Shown: piece by piece, positions 11,346 to 22,406 of the stretch
Layout: the number at the start of each line of letters is the position of its first letter
Numbering within the stretch: position 1 is the first letter of the stretch
Source: Rana temporaria
Taxonomy: Eukaryota > Chordata > Amphibia > Anura > Ranidae
Assembly (NCBI RefSeq): GCF_905171775.1
Contig: NC_053491.1
Span: forward strand, 297,320,799-297,384,798
Reading direction: 5' to 3'
DNA length: 64,000 bases
The notes under the pieces: model-generated
What the model saw: the letters and a program-made list of their open reading frames with translations, nothing else
The model's database searches: none
Told to the model about the DNA's origin: nothing
Program-made: the position numbers and the translations under genes

Positions 11346-12909
11346 CTGTTTGTCCACATGGACCACCACGACAGTACAATCATTGTAAAGAAAACATTGC
11401 GATATATACATGTGGGGGATACAATACATATTAGCACATATTTTGCAAACTACACGTGCAACAGTCAGGCCCTCAGCTGGGGCACTGCTGTACGCAGTAA
11501 TTTGTCATTACCACCCCGGCTGTTCTCACTTTTGCATATGCATATCCCATACAGTACAATTAGTTCTGATCAGGTCGCTATGGCCCTGCGGTACCAGTCC
11601 CCTGGCTTTTTCCGTTTTGTTTTTTTCCCCCTCCGCTACCGCACTAAACAGCAGCGCAGGAGTTACCAGAATTAAAGAGCAGTTAGGTTCCAGTAGATCT
11701 AGAGGACATATAGTCAGAGAGCTAGGAGAGAATGAGAGAGAGGGAGAGAGGAAAGACTAGATGGGAGGGGGGTGTTACGAACATGGATTCTACGTCCACT
11801 GTTCGGACAAGGAGGGGGGGGGGTCACTCATCACACTGACATCGCCCGGATCAGAGGTCACCTGGCAGAGAAAGTCAATCAATTCAGATAGGGGGGTCAC
11901 TGCCCCTAAGAGTTAGACCTTCATCGGAGTAGGAAAACATATTCCAAAGCCGCCAAGTTTTGGAAAACGTCTGCCTATTTTGGCTTGTGAGGATGAGGTC
12001 CTCCATTTTATTGATTTCATCTACCTTCCTCAGCCACATGGCAACTGTCGGCGGGTGCAGCAACATTCAGCAGAGCGGAATGCAGGCCTTCGCTGCATCC
12101 AACAAGTGGCAAATGACCGAACGCCCGTAAATGCGCATGGGGGTGTCAGTGGCATGAAGGAGGAAGTACGCCGGTTCATCAGGGAAATGTCTGTCCGTGA
12201 ATTTCTGCATAATCCACCTGACCTCATTTCAAAATTTCGGATGCGAGGGCATGTCCAAAAATGTGCAGTAGTGTGCCTCTCTCCCTTTGGCTACGCCAAC
12301 ATTGGTCCGACGCTGTCGGGAAAAGTTTATGAAGTAAAGTTGGGGTCCTATACCAACCAGTGAGGATTTTGTAGTTGGTTTCCTATACTTTGGTACATAT
12401 GGATGATTTATGAGTGAGTGTTAGAATCTGTTGTTTTTTCTGGGTGGTGAATGTGCAGTTCAGTATCCGTTCCCATTTAGAAAGACTGGGGGACTGATAA
12501 TAGTCTCCTGGGGAAATTAGTAGATCGTGTGTTAGGGACAGCGCATGTGGCAATACTCCCGTTCCAGAGCACCATTCCTCCAGCGCCGTAAGAGGGTGGT
12601 TTGCTACCTGGGGGGGGGGGCGGTGTCATGGTACCCAGGAAGTGGCTGAGCTGCTCAGCTCTCAGAAAGTCTAGGCAATAGCTGCCCCCCGGGGCCATAA
12701 GTTCCGCGCTTGTCTTCCACCTCCCCGCCACGCCGAAGTGGGATGCCTGGAAGAGGCCCGACTCTCAGCGTACGGAACCTCCCATCTCGCATACCCGGTT
12801 CAAACAATGGGTTGCCCAGAGAGCACAAATCCGCTCGTGTCAGCAACCCAGAGAATATTTTAATAGTGTTCCCTATTAACGGATGTCTATGATACGCCGA
12901 AGCGGAGTG
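11346..12909 (-). pseudogene. Second L1-type LINE fragment (B) inside LINE A
   Basis: Read on the minus strand from about 12480 to 11890, the frames give YKILTGWYRTPT-like, HKLFPDSVG-like, MPSHPKF, LLDAAKACIP and PPTVAMWLRKVDEINKMEDL segments in the order expected for the ORF2 C-terminus of another L1-type element. It sits exactly where LINE A should continue from its RWYWRPVALKK segment to its CWRC segment. The limits are approximate because no target duplication was confirmed. GC-rich sequence at 12590-12900 and the 11346-11760 stretch are not assigned. Confidence 0.6.
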
Positions 12910-13505
12910 TCACTCTGAGTTATTTTATTTTTTTAATGCTACTGGCCTCCAATACCATCTCATTGCTATTTTGTAATTTCTTTCTTGGTACTTGTTTGCT
13001 ATAGATGTTTTATGAATAATTGAAAATATTTTCTCCCATTCTATCTCGGATATTGATCTCCCCATTTCCTTTTCCCATTGTTTCATTCCCGTTGGTTCTC
13101 TTAGGGGTCCTGAAGGGAGTAGTAAACCATATATCTTAGAGATAGTTTTTTCAGTTGATTTTTGTTCATCTAAAATTTGTTCAAATTTAGTTTTTGGTCT
13201 ATTTATTGAAGGTAATATTATATTTGTTGCAATATATGCTTTTAATTGCTGGTATTGTAGCCATTTATGTTCAGGACCCAAATCTTGCATTTTTGGTAGT
13301 TTCCCTTCCACTAGAATCTGGGCCACCCTTGCGTTCTCCAGTATATTCCATTTTAAGCACTTTGTGGTTGCCAAGGCTGGTGGAAATTCTGGATTGGCAA
13401 ATAATGGGCTCATTAGTCCCATCATAGTGAATAGGTTCCCCTTTTTTAATTCTGCGTCCCATATTTTTAATGTGGCTCTGGGGGTGCAGGGGGTGATTTG
13501 GGGAT
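12910..13505 (-). pseudogene. L1-type LINE (A), ORF2 region after RT
   Basis: The open minus-strand frame encodes residues typical of the region between the reverse transcriptase and C-terminal zinc knuckle of L1-type ORF2. It includes LKIWDAELKKG, NPEFPPAL-like, QYQQLKAYI and a closing YKIAMRWYWRPVALKK. The frame is unbroken for about 190 codons, then stops at the junction with fragment B. It continues in 10645-11345. Confidence 0.75.
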
Positions 13506-13509
13506 GAAA

Positions 13510-13647
13510 AGTGTGCCTATGTGTACTGGTATCAGTGTATTGTTGGTGCACCTCCGCTGGGAGGCAGGGGCGTATATATACGCCCATTTGCCTGCCCGTG
13601 CCATTCTGTCGATGTATATTGTCGCACGGCGGTCGGCAAGTGGTTAA
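13510..13647 (-). mobile_element. TTAA-family terminus, reversed
   Basis: On the minus strand it starts TTAACCACTTGCCGACCG (TTAA at 13644-13647) and continues with the GAATGGCACGGGCAGGCAAA block shared with the copies at 20662 and 47762. Only the first ~135 bp are present before LINE A begins. Confidence 0.72.
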
Positions 13648-13769
13648 AAAAGTGTATCAAAAATATCAAATAAAAAAGTATAAAGACAGTAGTAACACCC
13701 TTAAAATTGCCCTGATCTAATTTTTTGCCCCAATTTTTTTTGAAAAGTGGTCACATTAGGTGGTTTAAA

Positions 13770-15000
13770 AATAAAATATGGAGGGGCATGGCTACTGCGC
13801 TTTTGTATGGCCACCCAAGACTGCAGTTCCACTCTAGTGCCAGGAATTCCAGCTAACAGAGGTGACCCCAGACCGAATACTTACCACCAGACTCTCTAAA
13901 TGGTCGCTCATTCTCCCAAGATGACCAACAAATGAAAAAAGGCATCCCAACCACAGAAACTTTCACACTCAGTGCAGCGGGGACGGATCCAAGAAGGCGC
14001 CGGAGGCTGCTCTCTGGCCCCCTCCAGCGGGTCCCTCTCTGCCTCACAGAGCCCCAACTCATCAGCTAGATCTCGGCAGCAATCCCCAGAGGCTTCCACT
14101 CCGATCTCCCGATGCCCTACTAAATCAAAGCCTTGGCTATATGCAGGATCCCACAGCACAGAGGTGAGCAAAGGGAATGGGTCACTGGATGACATAAGGG
14201 AGCATTAACACTTTCCATACCACAAACCAACCTCTCTCAGGCACAACTCTCAAAGTCATGCTTGTCTTAATCTGCAGCTCTCTCCATTTAGACATTATGA
14301 CATGAATACAAACTTTCAAGGCTTTAGTGGGAGAATTAGGTGGTAAAATAGATCATACTAAGCAAACAACTGGGTAATTTGCTTCATCATTCAAATGTCC
14401 ACCATGAACATGACAATAAAGTGACCTAACCTAAGAACAGAAGTTGTCAGACCTCGAAGATATGTCATGCAGAAAAAAATTGAAAATATGTGGCAATCCG
14501 GAAGCAATACAGCCGACACAACTCAAGCAATACGCTTGTAACCTTACAAAGGCTTTTCTTCCCTCTGTACAGAATTCAGAGCCGATAGTCGATAGGATCC
14601 ACCGACTGCTTAAACCAGCCCACCTCCCTGACAATATTCCCAGGGATGTATTGATGCGGGTGCACACTAAAAAGAGCAGTTTGTGCAGGCGTTTCACAAA
14701 AAAGTTTGCAGCCTTCAGAAAAATATGCCTTGATCCAACTTCCGTGACCGGAAGTCCCTGCATATGCCGTTGATTTTTCCGTCTGTCGTTTTTTACAGTT
14801 TTTAAAGAACCTTAATTTTTTCTAAACTTGTGGATCTGGAGGCAATACTTCCTAGGAAATTTCCATGAAATCGGAGGTATAGCTGCAGTGGTCTCCTGTC
14901 CAAGATACACCAAGGAGGAAAGAGCAATTACCGCTTGCTGGTCATCACCGTTCGATGCACTACTAGACCCGTTGGGGTCCATCAATGAGGCGAGAGGCTA
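13770..15000 (+). pseudogene. L1-type ORF1 relic with leader
   Basis: At 14444-14773 the frame reads CGNPEAIQPTQLKQYACNL, then DRIHRLLKPAHLP and IPRDVLMRVH, the RRM/C-terminal portion of L1-type ORF1 proteins. A Ser/Pro-rich segment at 13972-14208 resembles the ORF1 N-terminal region. The two are separated by ~230 bp of unrelated sequence, and the second ends where the domain should continue. This is a separate L1 lineage copy from LINEs A to C. Confidence 0.65.
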
Positions 15001-15105
15001 GCACTACTGGGGGATCATACAAGAAATATTTCTGTGATATCTACATACATCTGCAGATTTGGACTCCCTTACCCATCCCTCTCCCCCTCTCTCCATGTTG
15101 TTTAC

Positions 15106-15265
15106 AGGGAGTCCCCGAGTTACGAACATCTGACTTGCGAACGACTTCTACTTAAGAACTGGAGACTGCGTGGCCACTTTGACGGCGGGCACATTTGACG
15201 GAACCTTTTTTATGGCGGGCACATTCGACAGAACATTGGAAAACAACGTATCTGCCTCGTATCTG
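15106..15265. repeat. Dispersed-repeat terminus (AGTCCCCGAGTTACGAAC)
   Basis: Starts CAGGGAGTCCCCGAGTTACG, continues with GACTTGCGAACGACTTCTAC, and contains two imperfect copies of a GGCGGGCACATT phrase. It looks like the terminus of an old DNA transposon, but no mate or target duplication is visible. Confidence 0.35.
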
Positions 15266-15496
15266 ACTTGTTTATTATTTTTATTCATATGGACTTTTTT
15301 CTAGTTGATTGATTTTCATTTAAATGCCATCTTGATGTGATGCACTTTATATTCATTGTATATTGTTATGCCCACTTAGCACTTTATTAATAGAGTAATT
15401 AGCGCTACTTCAATATATTTACACAATTTCATTGGAACATTGTAAGCCAAATTAATTTCTCATTCACTATGCTTAACTGATTTAGTATCTACTACC

Positions 15497-16009
15497 TTAA
15501 AGTGGATGTAAATCCTCCATTACACCCAGTTAAGTGAACAGCCTCAGACGATACACTGAGATGAAACAAATATCCCTACATAGGTTTTACATGTATATCT
15601 GCTGTCTTCACATTTATATATACTGTTTAAAAAGTTCAGATCGTGTTAGGAAATTTTCTCTTACTGTTTAACACAGAGTGCGATGTCTGGGCATACAGCC
15701 GAGGTAACCAAAATTGCTGATTAGAGGAAAGTCACACACCCCCCTCTCCACATAGGCAGAGACTCTCAGGAGGTATTTTGTAACAGGGCCAGCTCCCTGC
15801 TAATCTATTTATAGCAACCTCCCTGTACAGAAATTTCAGGCTGCTTTTATCTCATGTGTCAGAGAATTTGTCAGGAGTTATCAGGCCGATAACAGAGGAA
15901 AGGGTCAGGAGAGAGCTACGGGACTTAGCTCTTTGAAGAAAGATAACAAAATACTGCAGATATATGTGCCCAGCTCAGATTTCATGAATTGGGTTTACAT
16001 CTACTTTAA
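15497..16009. mobile_element. MITE with TTAAAGTGGATGTAAA termini
   Basis: Left end TTAAAGTGGATGTAAATCC; right end, reversed, TTAAAGTAGATGTAAACCC. The length is about 510 bp with no coding capacity. A second copy of the same termini lies at 16365-16959 and a lone end at about 17148-17163, so this is a family. Confidence 0.7.
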
Positions 16010-16173
16010 TATTAGGGTTTCTCTCACTGTATGTCAGACCTATAGTTTATACAGTTTGTACAGTTTGCACAGCTCGATTCATCTGTGTTGTGCCTGTTCT
16101 ATACTTTTTCTTGTCTTTGTATTAAGCCTGTAAGGCTCTTCTTTTGTACTAGGTTGCTCAGAAACAAATAAAA

Positions 16174-17150
16174 AATAATTAAAAAAAATAAATAAAAATA
16201 TGGTCGCCCACTGAAGCCAAGTACAATTCTTCCATCATTAGTTTTTTAAAGTTGAAAGTGTGAAAACGTAAAAAGGTTGAAATTGCAATGTGTGCAATAA
16301 CCCAAAGTCATGGATAAACCCAAAGCACTTCAAACCCCTCCACAAAAAAAGGGTTAAACCGAAATTAAAGTGGATGTAAACCCAACAAAAAATTTTTTTT
16401 TATATGTCACAAGGTAGAGTATACAATTTCCTATCATCTGTGCCCAGTCTTGCCACACAGAGTTAATCCAGCTCTGAGCAATCCTCTTATTGTTCAGTGA
16501 AAATTAACAGACTTCCAGATAAAAACCTGTCTAAATAAAAAGTCCTTTCCTCTCTCCTTGCTTTGAGTGACAGGTTATTTACATATCTAGCTTGGACACG
16601 TTTATCATATGTTATGTTAATCATAATATGAGGTGATCCACAGTATAAAAAGTGAGAAATCCACCCCTCCCCCACATAACACATCCTGGTAATATACAAT
16701 GAACTGTGAATCACCTCATATTATGATAAGCATAACATATGATAATAACCTATCTAGATTGGACATGTTTAACATGTCACTTAAAGCAAGGAGAGAGGAA
16801 AGGACTTTTTATTTAAACAGGTTTTTATCTGGAAGTCTTAATTTTCACTGAATAAAAGAGGATTGTTCAGAGCTGGATTAACTCTGTGTGGCAAGACTGG
16901 GCACAGATGATAGGAAATGGTATACTCTACATTGTGACATGGGTTTACATCCACTTTAATTTCGGTTTAACCCTTTTTTTGTGGAGGGGTTTGAAGTGCT
17001 TTGGGTTTACCTATGACTTTGGGTTATTGCACACATTGCAATTTCAACCTTTTTACGTTTTCACCCTTTCAACTTTATATAACTAAATGATGGAAGAATT
17101 GTACTTGGCTTCAGTGGGCGACCATGTTTTTAATTATTTTTTATTTGTTT
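16174..17150. repeat. Large palindrome (~980 bp)
   Basis: The left arm (16174-16642) and right arm (16707-17150) are inverted copies around a ~64-bp loop. Matching landmarks include GGTCGCCCACTGAAGCC (16203) with its complement near 17105, and ACCCAAAGCACTTC-like words near 16318 and 17000. The arms carry the MITE ends at 16365 and 16959, which are part of the symmetry. The arms differ by several indels, so it is not a very recent duplication. Confidence 0.85.
16365..16959. mobile_element. MITE, TTAAAGTGGATGTAAACCC family
   Basis: Both ends carry TTAAAGTGGATGTAAACCC in inverted orientation. The element is itself a foldback and forms the inner part of the palindrome at 16174-17150. Confidence 0.72.
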
Positions 17151-17163
17151 ACATCCACTTTAA

Positions 17164-18479
17164 GCCCTAAAATTAGCAATTACTGCAGCTTGATCTTATG
17201 CTAAACGATAATAAAACCAAGGACGGCAAGTCACTCAGCTGCTCACCCCCCCCCCCCCCCCGAAGCCAATAGATTGACAGCAGCTCGAGACTGCTTTGTC
17301 CATTTGACTTGCTCCATGTGGCGTACTTAGTGCGTGCGCTCACTGACCAGAAGTTCAGGAAAGTAGTACAGAGAGTGCTGGAGACAACAGCTTATCAACA
17401 GTAAGTGCTTGGGCATTGCTATAAAGAAATGTTTTACTGAGGAATGGCTATTGGATTGATATGCATGGATTAATGTCAAAAACAGTGAGCGTTTAATGCT
17501 ACTTTGAGTGCAGCTTCTCTCCAAAGCCTGTGTTGTCTGGGATTATAGGATTTCCTCATAGCATCCCGAAGAAACATGAATCCCTGCAGGGTGGCAGTGC
17601 TAACACCTAAAAAAAAAAAAAAAAAAAAAAAAAAATGTTTGACAACTGAACAGTTTTCTTGACTGTCTGTAATGGCTCCCAGTGGGAGCTTCTACATATG
17701 GTGAAATGATCAAATTTTCCACAATCTGAGTCATAAAAAAATATTATGATTATAACAATATTGATGCAGAAGGAAATGAATAAAACATTTTAAAACCATG
17801 CATAGAATAAGTAATGATTTCATGTTCAGAGATAATATCCATAAATTAAATACATGTATACATGAAACCTATCACAATATCTGTCTATAGAATTATACTA
17901 TTTCCACAATTCCATATTCTTATCCAGCTTTAAAAAAAAAAAAAAAAAGAAGGTTTAACCTACATCTGAAAGCATTTTTAAACAAATGCCATGTAAATGT
18001 CCATGATCTTGAGGCCCTGATCTTCCTACATGATTAACATCTGTTGATGTACAGTTCAGAGCTTCTGAGAGTCTGGCAAGCATTTGAAAAATGACACAAT
18101 TTTCCATGCGTGTTATCACTGACAAGTCAAAAAAGGAATGAAGCCAGTAATCAAATTGGCATCATATGTGAAGCACAAATAAGGAACACCTACTGTACTA
18201 TTTGTCCATTTTTTCTGTAAGTTATGAAAAGTGATGATGTTCCTTGAAGTAGAACTAGCACCAGATGAACACATTGAACATGAGTTACATTGAACTACAA
18301 TACATGTGAATATACTGTATGTACTTTGGGTCTACTGTTACACAACAAAAGGAAATTGCAAAATGTGAGTGATATATGGCCAGATACCCATAAACTTTTT
18401 TTTTTTTTTTAAAGCATCTTGAGATAAAATCTAATCTTGATGTCAGGATTTTTGACTTGCTAGTAAAATTTGTTTCTTG
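17164..18479. other. No gene recognised; homopolymer runs
   Basis: Contains a C run near 17246-17261, A runs near 17609-17635 and 17933-17949, and a T run near 18398. A lone MITE end lies just upstream. No coding region or RNA gene could be supported. Confidence 0.5.
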
Positions 18480-19214
18480 GGGCTAGATTCAGAAAGGGGT
18501 AACGTCGGCGTATCTCCAGATACGCCATCGTAGCTCCAAATGAGGGCCGTTGCATCTCGGCGCCTGATTCATAGAATCAGATGCGCCTCAATGTTGCCTA
18601 GATACGAGCAGCGCAAGTCTCCTACGCCGTCGTATCTTAGGGTGCATATTTACGCTGGCCGCTAGGGGCGCTTCCGTAGATTTCCGCGTATAATATGCAA
18701 ATGAGATAGATACGCGATTCAGAAACGTACGTCCGCCCGGCGCATTGATTTACGTCGTTTACGTTAGGCTTTTTTCGGCTCAACGTTACCCCTGCTATAT
18801 GAGGCGTAGCCAATGTTAAGTATGGACATCGGGCCAGCGTCGAATTTTGCGTCGTTTGCGCAAGTCGTACGCGAATAGGGCTGTGCGCAAGTTAGGTTCA
18901 CGTCTAAAGCAATGACTATTTGCGGCGTAATTTGGAGCATGAGCACTGGGATACTTTCACGGATGGCGCATTTGCCGTTCGTTAGTAACGTCAATTACGT
19001 GGGGTCACGATTAATTAGCATACAACACGCCCACTACCAGCCTATTTTGAATGAGGCAGGCTTATTTTGGCCCATATACGCTACGCCGCCGTAACTTCAG
19101 GCGCAAGTTCTTTCTGAATACGGGACTTGCCTCTCAAAGTTACGGCGGCGTAGCGTATAGGAGATACGCTACGCCCGCCTAAAGAAAGGCATTTGTTTCT
19201 GAATCTAGCCCCAG
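18480..19214. mobile_element. CpG-rich foldback MITE (AGATTCAGAAA termini)
   Basis: The left end has GGGGCTAGATTCAGAAAG and the right end its inverted form. The interior is rich in TACGCC/GGCGTA words that pair between arms. It closely resembles the elements at 32344-33019 and 37579-38317 in size, termini and composition. It encodes no protein. Confidence 0.72.
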
Positions 19215-19477
19215 GTGTACAGGCTCTTAAATCATGGCTGGGTTATATGCAACTTCCTTCAGGTGAATGGACACTGGCAAAAAAAAAAAACATTTGTAAC
19301 CCCTCCAGTTTTTGTAAAAAGCAACAGAAAAAAAAAATAACAGAAAAACAGAGGGAAGGAACCAGTAAATGGATTTACCAGAACGGCAAAAATTCTATTT
19401 TCTGAGCCATACAGTACGGGACACAGGCGGTTTAATCATTAGGACCAGGATATGCAACAGTAGTCCAAATGAGAGGT

Positions 19478-19912
19478 GGGAAAGAGAAAAAGGAGGAGAG
19501 AGAGGCGCCAAGCCAATCCCAGGAAAGACCCCTGCGCGGGTCCCACTCATGATGTTAGCCAGATGTTGGCTGTGCTGTTGTACGTTTGTATTGTCTATGC
19601 GTGTATAAAAAATACAATATAAAAGATTTAAAAAATTAAAATAAAGACAGCTCAGGAATTTATTCAGTATAGAAGTATAAAACATTAAAAACTTGCGTAA
19701 AAAATGTTGGAGAACTAGAGCGGGTGGGAGCTTACACGTGCAGTGTCACAGGAAGACCGCCAGGAAGTTTCTATTGAGGGATCCACGAGTGCCGTGTGTT
19801 AGCCGCAGTTGGAGCCTCTTTAAGCTTCATGGTGACGTCGGCTGTGTCTCTGGTTGGGAGTGGTCCAGGGCTGTTAAACTGGGGAGCCGTCCACATGCTG
19901 TCTGGACAATCA
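19478..19912 (-). repeat. Inverted copy of the 29766-30066 repeat
   Basis: On the minus strand, this stretch matches the sequence downstream of the hammerhead motif at 29713: GAGCCGTCCACA-like, GTGTTAGC, GGATCCCTCAATAGA, GTGACACTGCACGTG, and GGCTTGGCGCCTCTCTC all recur in order. The two copies lie about 10 kb apart in opposite orientation. In this copy the hammerhead-equivalent sequence is degenerate and falls at the adjacent hairpin. Confidence 0.75.
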
Positions 19913-19979
19913 GCATAAGAGGTCCCTCGCTGAAGTCCTAAAAAAAAAAATTAGGACTTCAGCAAGGGGCCTCTTATGC
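19913..19979. repeat. Near-perfect 28-bp hairpin
   Basis: Arms 19913-19940 and 19952-19979 match at 26 of 28 positions around an A-rich 11-bp loop. It adjoins the inverted repeat copy at 19478-19912. It may be a transposon junction rather than a terminator. Confidence 0.85.
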
Positions 19980-20520
19980 AGTCTGTTAGTAGAAGGTATA
20001 GTGCCAATATATTATTATGGCGATCGTTATTAATTCACCAGGACCTAATACTATAATAAGTTTTCCTAATGTTTGTTTTTATCCAGAGTTATCGGGTGTA
20101 CCCCCACTTGCTCTCCATCAACATACAACATATAGTGGTTGTTGGTCTGGAACTTGTCGGCTTCCATGTTCCCCTCCCCTACTACTAAAATCTTATAGGG
20201 GTGGGACCTGTTTGCCACCAGCTAATCTATGGTTCGGGGCAACCATCGCTTTCTCCCACATAACAACCTTTTTGGTGAGTATGCATACTTGGATACATCT
20301 GAAGTCTGTAAACTTATATTCTAAAAATGCAAGCTACTTAGTAGTGTTAGATTTTGAATTTATTACTATTTTATGTGATAAACGTTTCTGACATCTCTAT
20401 TGAAACATGTTAATTTTGAAGGCTGATGAGGAAAGAGAAAGGTCATCTGTTGTAAGTTACATGTATTTTTGGAGTTCTACGTCAAGACAATGGGTGGAGT
20501 TATGTTACTTAACCCCTTAA

Positions 20521-20660
20521 TGCCATGAATAAGCACTAAATTAGTGCGAAACGTCGGTTATCCTCCTGTTTCTGTTGCTGTGATCTGGTATGTTTTGCTG
20601 TTCGTTTAAATAAAAAGACAACCTGTTTGGTTTGGAGTGCGGCCATCCATCCTTCATTTT
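20521..20660 (+). ncRNA. Hammerhead-like motif, copy 2 (variant core)
   Basis: The core reads ATGAATA (20525-20531), so position 3 is A and position 8 is T where the consensus has C and G. A strong hairpin GCACTAA/TTAGTGC (20533-20547) is followed by GAAACGTCGG. Stem III appears to have lost 2 nt compared with copy 5. Downstream are AATAAAAAG (about 20609) and GGAGTGCGGCCATCC (about 20634), as in copy 5. The annotated span includes this shared downstream part. Confidence 0.45.
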
Positions 20661-20661
20661 A

Positions 20662-21644
20662 CGCCCACCCCTTAATGCCCGCCGCACGACTATTTACGTC
20701 CGCAAAATGGCACAGACAGGCAGATGGGCGTATATATACGTCCCTGCCTTCTAGCGGGTGGGGAGTCCGATCGGGACCCCCTTCGCTGCGTGCGGATTCC
20801 CTCGGGGAGCGATCCGGGACGACGGCGCGGCTGATCGTTTATAGCCGCTCCCCGGAGCTGAAGAACGGGGAGAGCCGTATGTAAACACGGCTTCCCCGTG
20901 CTTCACTGTGGCGGCGTATCGATCGAGTGATCCTTTTTATAAGGGAGACTCGATCGATGACGTCAGTCCTACAGCCACACCCCCCTACAGTTGTAAACAC
21001 ACACTAGGTGAACCCTAACTCCTACAGCGCCCCCTGTGGTTAACTCCCAAACTGCAACTGTCATTTTCACATTTTTTGCTGTGAAAATGACAATGGTCCC
21101 AAAAATGTGTCAAAATTGTCCGAAGTGTCAGCCACAATGTCGCAGTCACGAAAAAAAAAAAAAAAAAAAAAACGCTGATCGCCGCCAATAGTAGTAAAAA
21201 AATTTTTTTATAAAAATGCAATAAAACTATCCCCTATTTTGTAAACGCTATAAGTTTTGCGCAAACCAATCGATAAACGCTTATTGCGTTTTTTTTTACC
21301 AAAAATAGGTAGAAGAATACGTATCGGCCAAAACTGAGGAAAAAAAAACATTTTTACAGTATATATGTTTTTGGGGGATATTTATTATAGCAAAAAGTAA
21401 AAAATATTGAATTTTTTTCAAAATTGTCGCTCTATTTTTGTTTATAGCGCAAAAAATAAAAACCGCAGAGGTGATCAAATACCACCAAAAGAAAGCTTTC
21501 TCTTGTGGAGAAAAAAGGACGCCAATTTTGTTTGGGAGCCACGTCGCACGACCGCGCAATTGTCTGTTAAAGCAATGCAGTGGTGAATCGCAAAACCTGG
21601 CCTGGGCATTTAGCTGCCTAAAGGTCCGGGGCTTAAGTGGTTAA
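20662..21644 (+). mobile_element. TTAA-family element, near full length
   Basis: Ends GGGGCTTAAGTGGTTAA with TTAA at 21641-21644. The left end is partly eroded (CACCCCTTAATGCCCGCCG). The interior matches the copy at 47762-48764 along its length: GGAGCGATCCGGGACGACGG, CGGGGAGAGCCGT, TCCTACAGCGCCCCCTGTGG, and GGACGCCAATTTTG. It encodes no transposase and is probably a non-autonomous piggyBac-like element. Confidence 0.8.
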
Positions 21645-22151
21645 TATACACAAGTGGGTGTTACGTTTGTGACCGGAGCATCACCACATTTCTTGGAGCT
21701 ATTCTAATTGTAAATTATGCTTAGCTTGGCTTTAAGAACAGTATAAGAATCCATGTGGTTTGAGTAGCTAGTTAAGGAACTCTAGGGTCACCCGACCCTA
21801 CAGGGAGATGGGGGTAGGAAGCCTTCACTATGGAAGTATCGGGGGAAGGGACCCTATCCAGCAGAAAGATGATGTACCATCTAATTCCTCCATCTGAATT
21901 ACCATCTTGCCATGTGTTACCAGCTGCCATTATGTAAGCATTGTCTTTTGCCTGTCTATTTTGAAGAATAAACTTCGTAATTATGAAGAGAGCCCAAGTC
22001 TTGTATATTGGGAACGAAACGCCTGGAAGACAGACTATTGACATAACACATGACACGTGTCAAAAATGTCCCCTTTTCCACCATTCTTCAGGTAATATTT
22101 CAGTTCATTATATTCTCTAATAAAAGTCTATTCTTGTTTTTAAAATTCAGA
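21645..22151. other. No gene recognised
   Basis: Intergenic-like sequence between a TTAA element and hammerhead copy 3. A hairpin CCCAA/TTGGG followed by GAAACGCC near 21990-22025 is faintly hammerhead-like but lacks a valid stem I and cleavage base. Confidence 0.4.
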
Positions 22152-22200
22152 AGCTCCTGAAGAAGCAATATATCCAAAATTGCGAAACATGTTGAGCTGT
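22151..22200 (+). ncRNA. Hammerhead-ribozyme-like motif, copy 3
   Basis: All three stems can be drawn. Stem I is AGCTC (22152-22156) with GAGCT (22194-22198). The core is CTGAAGA (22157-22163). Stem II is GCAAT (22165-22169) with ATTGC (22179-22183). GAA is at 22184-22186. Stem III is A-C/G-T around an AT loop (22187-22192), with T22193 at the cleavage position. One unpaired A (22164) separates the core from stem II. This is the cleanest copy on base-pairing grounds. Whether the extra A allows cleavage is unknown. Confidence 0.65.
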
Positions 22201-22391
22201 CTTTTAATGTTCTAAGGACTTAATCGGTTTCATCCAGGATTTCATTATTTGTAGATGCATTTTGTACCTATTTATGCAATATTAAAATTAAAATTTTTTT
22301 ATCTGTATGTGCCTACAAAGTCCATCTTTTTTTGAAAAAAATAGTACCATGGTTCTGTTTTTTTCTGCAACCCATATGTGCTCTAATTGTT

Positions 22392-22406
22392 AAAAAGCAA
22401 GTGATG
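22392..22406 (+). repeat. Target-site duplication of LINE C (left)
   Basis: The 15-bp sequence AAAAAGCAAGTGATG recurs at 29697-29711 directly after the LINE poly-A tail. It marks a normal target-primed insertion and fixes both ends of the LINE. Confidence 0.85.

Noticed and set aside
17290..17405. A short exon ending in GTAAGT near 17400.
   Set aside because: A donor-like site alone is expected by chance. No acceptor, conserved coding or protein match could be recognised.
21980..22030. Hairpin followed by GAAACGCC as a hammerhead.
   Set aside because: Position 3 is A while position 8 stays G (unpaired), stem III is mismatched, the cleavage base would be G, and stem I lacks complementarity.
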